This document shows positions 61,172-64,000 of a stretch of 64,000 nt of DNA, one piece after another. The stretch's first letter is position 1. Every line of letters begins with the position of its first letter. The position numbers and the translations under genes are program-made. The notes under the pieces are model-generated. The model saw only the letters and a program-made list of their open reading frames with translations, ran no database searches and was not told the DNA's origin. Where the stretch lies: assembly GCF_030463535.1 (NCBI RefSeq), contig NC_132881.1:8214526-8278525 (forward strand), given 5' to 3'. Origin of the DNA: Salminus brasiliensis (Eukaryota; Chordata; Actinopteri; Characiformes; Bryconidae).

Positions 61172-63469
61172 AAGACACTTACACTCTACACAAAACACAC
61201 TACACTCTTATTGGTGTAGTGCAGCATAGTCACCCAGACTGGGAATCGAACCCTGGCCTCCCACATGGTGTATTAGCTCACTGGCAGCTAGTGGTTTTAT
61301 CTGTTGCGCCACACCAACCAAAAGAGTTGTAAAAAGCTATACAAATAAATTTAACTTGACATTTACAAGCATTTCTCTCAGCAATCTCAGCAACAGTTTC
61401 TACTAACTCCTAGCTTAGTTCCACCCTCCACCACCACCAGCTCCACCTGATTTACCATCATTAAGCACTGACTTACCAAAACAGGATGATGGCTATTTAA
61501 AATTAAACTCTCGAGAAGAGAGATCTGGAGAGGTTTTAATGAAAACAGTGATGTAAAATCATTATTTGTTTATTTATAAATAAGTACTGTACATAATGTT
61601 AAATTGCAATAAACAGTAGCAACAGAAGTTTCCTGATTTATCTGTTAAAAAATGCTGGCAGCCAATACATCACACACCCCTGCAGGGCACAAATCCTGTA
61701 TTTTCTGAGGCAGTCAGAATGGAGCATTTAAAGAAAAGAAGTGTTAAAGTGCCTCCTACCTGTCACTAGTGGAATCAGTCTTGCTGTGTGCCCTCTCATA
61801 GCCTGGTGAGTAGGTGTAGCTGTCCCAGTCATCCGATGGAGCAGCACGGTCAGCCACACTGGGCCAGCGGGCGATTGCCAGAGAGCCGTTCTGCGCGGGA
61901 AAAGCCAGACCCAGGCTGGCCAGGTCGCTCTGGCTTCTCTGAAAGGACTGGATGCCTTTCAGGCTGTCTGGCCTGCGTGGTGCTTCCTCTCCAGCCAAGT
62001 GTATGCGCTCCTCCGATTCTGTGATGGCGCTGCCCTCTACCGAGCTGTCCGCTGGAGCCTCCTGCTCCTCTTCCATGCTGATGGAAGGGGTACGAGGGGC
62101 CTCCTCCACCTTGTCCACGTCCTCAGACTCGCAGATTGTCTTGGCTGACTCACAGCTGCTGAGGAGGTGCTCATCTTCACCCCTCTTCAGTGTCTCTGTG
62201 CTGCCCAGGACCTGCTGGGTAGCCAGGGATGCACCCTCATCTGGCTCCGGCCGACTGGCTGAGGCGCTTCGAACCTGACGGGTCACGAGGGCCGGGGAGG
62301 AGTAAGGAGAAGGAGTGGAGCTGGGAGGAAGCAAGGAGAGGTCATCGCCTCCATGCTCTGGAGAAGGAGGCTGGTGCACTGTGGGGACAGATATTTTTTT
62401 TTAACACCATTACACCATTAGGATGGCCAATAAACTTTGTGTAATGCAAGAAGAGCTCTGTTGTTAAATATGGAGTTTTGATATGACGCTAACAGTGTTT
62501 TACAGAAATGTGTAAATAATATATATCACATTCACATTCTCTGCATTATTGAAAAAAAGCATTTTACTGGGGGGCAGATAAAAGGCATGCAGAATGCAGG
62601 AAGGAGGAGAGTGTGAAAGGATACAGTCGCATCTAACAGCAACAGCTGCTACACAAACATAAATACTACATTTATTACATTTACCATGGGCCAATGTAGT
62701 GTTAGGAGTCTTGCCCAAGGACTCTTATTGGTGTAGCACAGCATAGTCAACCACATTGGGAATTGAACCCCAGTCTCCCACATGGTGTGGTAGCTCACTG
62801 CAGGTAGTGGTGTTGTCTGTTGATTTTTTAACCTCTTGGGGTGCACAAGGCATAGTTTGGCTTATAGGTATAAAAGGGCTAATAAGTGACTTAAATATTA
62901 ACAAGAATACATCAAACAGCATGTGTGTGAATTACTTTACAGATAAAAAGGCTTGTGTTCATGTTTAAAACAAACAAAAAAAAAAAAAACAGTATGGCAT
63001 GAGAGGATGGATAATTAGGAAAATATGAATTCCTCTTGTATTGATTAATAATTGTCATAGTAGGACAGTATTTAGTGCATCACCCTTATTTATAGATTCT
63101 GCGCAATGCAATATTACTGACCCAAATATGTTGGAGAAAGAGTTTCTCACCTGATCTAACTGATGATCCCAGTTATGGATCTCTAAATGTCAGAAAATGG
63201 TTTATATAAATTTGGCAAATGATGCCTTCTTTCTAGCAACATTAGTGTCGTTCTTAACTAGCTTAACTGGCTGTTTTATCCTAGCCTTGCTGCTATGATG
63301 AAATGGATGTGAGTGAAGGCGTTGCGGTGACTTGCAATACCTTCAGGCCGTATCTCGGTGAAGGGAGTTGGCGAGAGAGAGAGTACTGAGCTGCATGCAG
63401 ACTTTCCACCGCTGCTGGAATGGCGCAGGTACATCATGGACTGAACCTTCTCCTGGTATAGCTTGCCGT
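33055..63469 (-). CDS. lyst: Lysosomal trafficking regulator (LYST/Chediak-Higashi protein), C-terminal half, 32 exons
   Basis: Large cytosolic BEACH-family scaffold that regulates size and fission/fusion of lysosomes and lysosome-related organelles such as melanosomes and granules; loss causes Chediak-Higashi syndrome in humans. Seen here: 32 minus-strand exons, all with GT-AG junctions and all phases compatible, totalling 5297 coding bases (1764 residues plus stop). The human protein is about 3800 residues, so the 5' half lies beyond 64000. Approximate order in the visible part: variable linker with a Ser/Glu-rich stretch (1-250), conserved helical region (250-975), PH-like domain (977-1068), BEACH domain (1069-1420) and WD40 repeats (1422-1764). 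Residues match my memory of human LYST almost continuously from exon 3 on. No frameshift or internal stop was seen. The longest introns are 57451-60397, 52379-55257 and 49212-51222. Introns 33194-34370, 38741-39579, 39770-40927, 44451-45658 and 55684-56856 hold nothing I recognise. Confidence 0.97.
34371..34442 (-). CDS. lyst: lyst coding exon 31 of window (72 bp)
   Basis: Encodes [20 protein letters not shown] then PII, identical in pattern to human LYST. Phase 2 in and out. Confidence 0.97.
34604..34615. repeat. Poly-C tract in lyst intron
   Basis: C-run inside CCAACCCCC/CCCCAACACACAC sequence, about 160 bases upstream of exon 31 on the transcript. Confidence 0.7.
34851..35007 (-). CDS. 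lyst: lyst coding exon 30 of window (WD40 repeat)
   Basis: Encodes [20 protein letters not shown] and [20 protein letters not shown], nearly identical to human LYST. Phase 1 in, phase 2 out. Confidence 0.98.
35565..35662 (-). CDS. lyst: lyst coding exon 29 of window (WD40 repeat)
   Basis: Encodes [20 protein letters not shown] then [12 protein letters not shown], a WD40 repeat. Phase 2 in, phase 1 out. Nothing recognisable was seen in the 556-bp intron 35008-35564 that follows it. Confidence 0.97.
35764..35903 (-). CDS. lyst: lyst coding exon 28 of window (WD40 repeat)
   Basis: Encodes [20 protein letters not shown] and [18 protein letters not shown], a canonical GH...WD repeat. Phase 0 in, phase 2 out. 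Confidence 0.98.
35943..36797. mobile_element. TTAA-flanked non-autonomous element (piggyBac-like size and ends)
   Basis: Both ends sit next to TTAA (35943-35946 and 36794-36797). The ends are imperfect inverted copies: AGCAGCATTATGCA on the left, GGCAACATTATGTAGCAG read inward from the right. The body has no transposase. Related fragments are at 25015-25185 and around 48156-48234. The family assignment is inferred from TTAA flanks only. Confidence 0.55.
37300..37341. repeat. G-rich tract (C-rich on the lyst transcript)
   Basis: Long G runs broken by A, just past the donor of exon 27. Confidence 0.9.
37364..37462 (-). CDS. lyst: lyst coding exon 27 of window (WD40 region)
   Basis: Encodes [20 protein letters not shown] then [13 protein letters not shown]. 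Its acceptor is preceded by a CT-rich tract on the transcript strand; a C/CT-rich block starts about 20 bases past its donor. Both ends are phase 0. Confidence 0.96.
37519..37549. repeat. (GA)n microsatellite
   Basis: Reads as a CT-rich tract on the transcript, upstream of the exon 27 acceptor. Confidence 0.85.
37780..38330 (-). mobile_element. Tc1/mariner-like transposon fossil
   Basis: The minus strand reads broken [19 protein letters not shown] and [19 protein letters not shown] pieces that resemble the KHGGGS...GCF region of Tc1-type transposases. No intact ORF; boundaries approximate. Confidence 0.5.
38604..38740 (-). CDS. lyst: lyst coding exon 26 of window (WD40 region)
   Basis: Encodes [20 protein letters not shown] and [11 protein letters not shown], the first propeller strands. 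Phase 1 in, phase 0 out. Confidence 0.97.
39508..39527. repeat. (AT)n microsatellite
   Basis: Short TA run just downstream of exon 25 in the intron. Confidence 0.8.
39580..39769 (-). CDS. lyst: lyst coding exon 25 of window
   Basis: Encodes [20 protein letters not shown] and [17 protein letters not shown], joining BEACH to the WD40 propeller. Donor CAGG|GTGGGG, phase 1. Confidence 0.97.
40501..40525. repeat. (AAC)n microsatellite
   Basis: About eight AAC triplets in a lyst intron. Confidence 0.85.
40928..41158 (-). CDS. lyst: lyst coding exon 24 of window (BEACH domain end)
   Basis: Encodes [20 protein letters not shown] and [19 protein letters not shown], the C-terminal BEACH helix and the FGQTP-type motif. 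Both ends are phase 0. A long A-rich/(AT)n tract (41256-41374) lies about 100 bp upstream in the intron. Confidence 0.98.
41256..41374. repeat. A-rich tract plus (AT)n
   Basis: About 50 bp of A with scattered T, then about 68 bp of AT dinucleotides, in the intron 100 bases before exon 24. Reads as T-rich on the transcript. Confidence 0.95.
41810..42112 (-). mobile_element. tRNA-derived SINE of a second family
   Basis: The minus strand starts GGCAGTGGTGGCTCAGCGGT, a tRNA-like A box, has the B box GGTTCGATTCCCGG, and runs into a body ending GCGAAATGTGTCC-type on the plus strand, with CACACA-rich middle. The 5' end is duplicated in tandem (42093-42120). It differs from the family at 2817. Confidence 0.75.
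42394..42611 (-). CDS. lyst: lyst coding exon 23 of window
   Basis: Encodes [20 protein letters not shown] and [20 protein letters not shown], including the BEACH LPPWA and WIDLIFG-type motifs. Ends FHPA|, phase 0. A LINE tail fragment lies in the intron upstream and a SINE in the intron downstream. Confidence 0.98.
42880..42965 (-). mobile_element. LINE/SINE 3' tail fragment
   Basis: The inverse of GATAAGAGCGTCTGCTAAAT plus the upstream LINE segment shared with 23405-23512. Confidence 0.7.
43585..43725 (-). CDS. lyst: lyst coding exon 22 of window
   Basis: Encodes [20 protein letters not shown] and [20 protein letters not shown], the central BEACH motif. Phase 1 in and out. Confidence 0.98.
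44123..44279 (-). CDS. lyst: lyst coding exon 21 of window
   Basis: Encodes [20 protein letters not shown] and [11 protein letters not shown], core BEACH sequence (the HYGSHYS motif is conserved across LYST, NBEA and WDFY proteins). Confidence 0.97.
44384..44450 (-). CDS. lyst: lyst coding exon 20 of window (67 bp)
   Basis: Encodes [20 protein letters not shown], the BEACH motif where the chain turns into the substrate groove region. Ends at phase 0 after Arg. Confidence 0.96.
45659..45903 (-). CDS. lyst: lyst coding exon 19 of window (BEACH domain start)
   Basis: Encodes the start of the BEACH domain, including [19 protein letters not shown] and [12 protein letters not shown], the most diagnostic motifs of the family. 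Phase 0 in, phase 2 out. Confidence 0.98.
46088..46460 (+). mobile_element. Mariner-type MITE, near complete
   Basis: Ends ACTATATGGACATAAGTATT and ACATTTGGACATGTAGTGTT are inverted, roughly 16 bp. The internal sequence matches the copies at 3728, 49674, 50986 and 59098. Sits in the intron between exons 18 and 19. Confidence 0.8.
46603..46758 (-). CDS. lyst: lyst coding exon 18 of window (PH-like domain end)
   Basis: Encodes [20 protein letters not shown] then [19 protein letters not shown], the typical end of the PH-like domain of BEACH proteins. Both ends are phase 0. A nearly complete MITE (46088-46460) lies in the intron just downstream. Confidence 0.97.
46838..46893 (-). CDS. lyst: lyst coding exon 17 of window (56 bp)
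   Basis: Encodes [18 protein letters not shown], the PH-like domain strand and variable loop. Phase 1 in, phase 0 out. Confidence 0.94.
47001..47062 (-). CDS. lyst: lyst coding exon 16 of window (62 bp, PH-like domain start)
   Basis: Encodes [19 protein letters not shown], the first strands of the PH-like domain that precedes BEACH domains. Found by splice sites and residue match; too short to show as an ORF. Confidence 0.95.
47394..47490 (-). CDS. lyst: lyst coding exon 15 of window
   Basis: Encodes [18 protein letters not shown], matching human LYST. Leads into the PH-like domain. Phase 1 in, phase 2 out. Confidence 0.95.
47665..47810 (-). CDS. lyst: lyst coding exon 14 of window
   Basis: Encodes [20 protein letters not shown] and [20 protein letters not shown], the conserved approach to the PH-like domain. 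Ends in phase 1. Confidence 0.95.
48156..48234. repeat. Fragment related to the TTAA-flanked element
   Basis: Shares TTAACATGATTCTGAAG and GAAATGCTACAGCATTAA with the right part of 35943-36797. Confidence 0.45.
48358..48546 (-). CDS. lyst: lyst coding exon 13 of window
   Basis: Encodes [20 protein letters not shown] and [19 protein letters not shown], nearly invariant in vertebrate LYST. Phase 2 in, phase 2 out. Confidence 0.96.
48720..48796 (-). CDS. lyst: lyst coding exon 12 of window (77 bp)
   Basis: Short exon found from splice sites: acceptor TTTAAAG|GAGCAG and donor AAAT|GTAAGT. It encodes [20 protein letters not shown], a basic/acidic helical segment corresponding to the human EEQKKYETEEG region. 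Confidence 0.92.
49035..49211 (-). CDS. lyst: lyst coding exon 11 of window
   Basis: Encodes [20 protein letters not shown] and [20 protein letters not shown], the latter a LYST signature. Both ends are phase 0. The 2-kb intron upstream holds two MITE copies. Confidence 0.95.
49674..49950 (-). mobile_element. Mariner-type MITE, inverted and interrupted
   Basis: Contains the inverse of the family's internal ACCCTGCCTCATTCCC region and an end reading GTGTCTCAATACATTTGTCC. Confidence 0.7.
50986..51145 (+). mobile_element. Mariner-type MITE, 5' part
   Basis: Begins ACACTACATGGACAAAGGTA and continues through AACACAGTTCCACTATTAGA and CCCACGCCTGGCATTC, all shared with the family. Confidence 0.75.
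51223..51432 (-). CDS. lyst: lyst coding exon 10 of window
   Basis: Encodes a Gly-rich start, then [20 protein letters not shown] and [20 protein letters not shown], conserved in LYST. Both ends are phase 0. A MITE copy (50986-51145) lies just downstream in the intron. Confidence 0.94.
51840..52033 (-). CDS. lyst: lyst coding exon 9 of window
   Basis: Encodes [16 protein letters not shown], a fast-evolving linker, then [17 protein letters not shown]. Ends at phase 0. The linker differs clearly from mammals while the ends are conserved. Confidence 0.92.
52187..52378 (-). CDS. lyst: lyst coding exon 8 of window
   Basis: Encodes [20 protein letters not shown] then [15 protein letters not shown] and [12 protein letters not shown], a well-conserved LYST block. 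The 2.9-kb intron upstream contains a deleted Tc1-like element (54541-55045) and a purine-rich tract; several ORFs there lack homology. Confidence 0.95.
52660..52870. repeat. Purine-rich (GAA)-type low-complexity tract
   Basis: Irregular GAAGAA/GGAAGAAC sequence, pyrimidine-rich on the lyst transcript, downstream... of exon 7 and before exon 8. Confidence 0.85.
54105..54126. repeat. (CAA)n microsatellite
   Basis: About seven triplets followed by CCACCACC, in a lyst intron. Confidence 0.8.
54541..55045 (-). mobile_element. Tc1-like transposon, internally deleted, TIRs present
   Basis: The left end TATACAGCTTGGGAAAAAAA and right end GTGGTCTCTTAATTTTTTTT are inverted partners. The inner sequence includes CAATCACAGCTTTCATG and TTTTACATTGCTGTTGGATG, known from the N-terminal coding and flank regions of a widespread fish Tc1 family as I remember it. 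Most of the transposase is missing. Confidence 0.8.
55258..55410 (-). CDS. lyst: lyst coding exon 7 of window
   Basis: Too fragmented to show as a long ORF, but bounded by good splice sites. It encodes [20 protein letters not shown], a Ser/Pro-rich linker and [13 protein letters not shown], parallel to human LYST. Phase 1 in and out. Confidence 0.93.
55517..55683 (-). CDS. lyst: lyst coding exon 6 of window
   Basis: Encodes [20 protein letters not shown] and [17 protein letters not shown], strongly conserved in LYST. Donor CAGG|GTAAAC, phase 1. Nothing recognisable was seen in the 1.2-kb intron upstream. Confidence 0.95.
56857..57087 (-). CDS. lyst: lyst coding exon 5 of window
   Basis: Encodes [20 protein letters not shown] and [20 protein letters not shown], part of the helical-repeat region. 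Ends in phase 2 at GG|GTAAGG. The next exon supplies the A that completes Gly. Confidence 0.95.
57281..57450 (-). CDS. lyst: lyst coding exon 4 of window
   Basis: Encodes [18 protein letters not shown] followed by a [16 protein letters not shown] motif, both characteristic of LYST. Phase 0 in, phase 2 out (GA|GTAAGT). The 2.9-kb intron upstream contains a MITE copy and otherwise unremarkable AT-rich DNA. Confidence 0.95.
59098..59354 (+). mobile_element. Mariner-type MITE, partial
   Basis: Contains GGCTTTTGTTGGAGTAACTG and ends GTCCACAAACATTTGGACAT, same as the complete copy at 46088. Confidence 0.75.
60398..60578 (-). CDS. lyst: lyst coding exon 3 of window
   Basis: Encodes an [17 protein letters not shown] stretch and then [18 protein letters not shown], near-identical in pattern to human LYST. 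Ends exactly after the Lys of IQQGVIK (phase 0). The 1.2-kb intron upstream carries a long (TC)n tract on the transcript strand and a SINE. Confidence 0.95.
60654..60705 (-). mobile_element. Mariner-type MITE, end fragment
   Basis: ACAAATGTTTGTGGACACAT is the inverse of the family's right end. Confidence 0.5.
60908..61174. repeat. (GA)n/(GAAA)n tract, about 267 bp
   Basis: Almost pure purine, alternating GA and GAAAGA blocks. On the lyst transcript it is polypyrimidine, 330-600 bases upstream of the exon 3 acceptor. It creates a spurious Leu/Ser/Phe ORF. Confidence 0.97.
61195..61320 (-). mobile_element. tRNA-derived SINE, 5' part, copy F
   Basis: Inverse of TGGTGTGGCGCAACAGATAA through the B-box region; lacks the usual tail. 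Followed by another retroelement tail-like sequence (61323-61360). Confidence 0.82.
61760..62378 (-). CDS. lyst: lyst coding exon 2 of window (large variable exon)
   Basis: The largest exon here, 619 bp. It encodes a Ser/Pro/Glu-rich, probably disordered segment with short conserved islands: [35 protein letters not shown] and a WPSVADR-like motif. Human LYST has the same islands in the same order, with divergent sequence between them. Enters in phase 1 (E-V-H-Q junction) and leaves in phase 2 (AG|GTAGGAG). A minus-strand SINE (62665-62822) lies in the intron upstream. Confidence 0.93.
62665..62822 (-). mobile_element. tRNA-derived SINE, partial copy G
   Basis: Inverse of the family from near the A box to the GGCCCATGGTAAATG region; part of the tail is missing. 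Confidence 0.82.
63341..63469 (-). CDS. lyst: lyst coding exon 1 of window
   Basis: Begins in phase 1 (two bases complete the first codon), so an upstream coding exon must lie beyond the right edge. It encodes [20 protein letters not shown], close to a mid-protein stretch of human LYST. The acceptor follows a T-run and the donor is AAG|GTATTG. Ends in phase 1. Confidence 0.93.
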
Positions 63470-64000
63470 CTGAAAAACACACAAATGACATTAATCATTA
63501 AAGTGATGCTTTGTCATATTTTTGGTCATCCATATTTAATCTAAGAACTTATTTTCCTATTCACACCGTTCAATATAGCATCTCTTTAGACGTTTACAGC
63601 AATGGAAATCTAACAAACAAACCTATGTCTTAAACATATGGACATGTAATCTCCATTTAAACAGTATGGAGAGATGGATCAGGACAAGTTTTAATGCGTC
63701 CAAAGTCCCGGTCTTTGCCTAGGTGTTCTCTGGCAAACCTCAATTCTTTCCATTTATGACAGCAAGGGTTTCCCCAAACGTGTTCAGTCTCTTTCTGATG
63801 GTTGATGCTGTACTTTGACATCAACTGTGGTGAACCCTACTTGCAGGTCCGGTGATGACATTTTAGGATTGCAGGAGACTTCTTCTTACTGGTCTGCTCT
63901 TGTGCTGGACTTGCTATGGCGGCCTGATCTGGCCATGCTGGCAGTATTAAACTTTCTATTAAGTGTACACTATTTTGCGGACAGTGGAACGGCTAATTTC
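63470..64000 (-). other. lyst: lyst intron sequence at the right edge
   Basis: No coding exon was found. The part from about 63680 to the edge reads like a DNA-transposon fossil (patchy sequence such as CAGTGGAACGG), but no transposase fragment or terminal repeat can be confirmed. Confidence 0.4.

Noticed and set aside
60800..61198. 132-residue Leu/Ser/Phe ORF on the minus strand
   Set aside because: Translation of the (GA)n tract in a lyst intron.

Overview
This is a vertebrate, almost certainly teleost, genomic window. It has split genes with GT-AG introns, tRNA-derived SINEs, Tc1/mariner fossils, (AT)n, (CT)n and (GA)n microsatellites and a CpG-rich promoter-like block. The SINE/LINE tail resembles repeats I associate with otophysan fishes such as characins; that narrower placement is recollection-based inference.

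Two genes are firmly supported, both on the minus strand. On the right, 63469 down to 33055, lies the 3' half of lyst (lysosomal trafficking regulator). I resolve 32 consecutive coding exons whose phases all chain together, giving the last 1764 residues: a helical-solenoid-like region, a PH-like domain, the BEACH domain and a C-terminal WD40 propeller ending in the stop at 33055. The 5' half lies beyond the right edge. On the left, 19683 down to 2252, lies gng4 (G-protein gamma-4 subunit), with two coding exons (75 residues) around a 17.2-kb intron. Human GNG4 and LYST are also adjacent in this order and orientation, so this is conserved synteny.

Layout: 1-2251 is gng4 3' UTR or downstream sequence. 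2381-19584 is the gng4 intron, rich in SINEs and DNA-transposon fossils. 19693-26293 holds gng4 upstream sequence, including a 3.7-kb segment bounded by inverted repeats. 25580-27060 is CpG-rich and is the best promoter candidate for gng4; a compound CT/GT tract lies in it. 27742-30773 is a large 33-bp minisatellite with a later 131-bp higher-order period. 30774-33054 is lyst 3' UTR and spacer. From 33055 to the right edge is lyst, whose introns carry MITEs, SINEs and long polypyrimidine tracts.

The genes are not a functional operon. Lyst is a cytosolic scaffold controlling lysosome and lysosome-related-organelle size; Gng4 is a prenylated membrane partner of G-beta. I see no prokaryotic genes, defence system, CRISPR array, rRNA or true tRNA gene. 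The least ordinary features are the minisatellite with its exon-like decayed edge, the long inverted-repeat pair containing a perfect 26-bp palindrome, a TTAA-flanked element inside lyst, and a LINE fragment sharing its 3' tail with the local SINEs.
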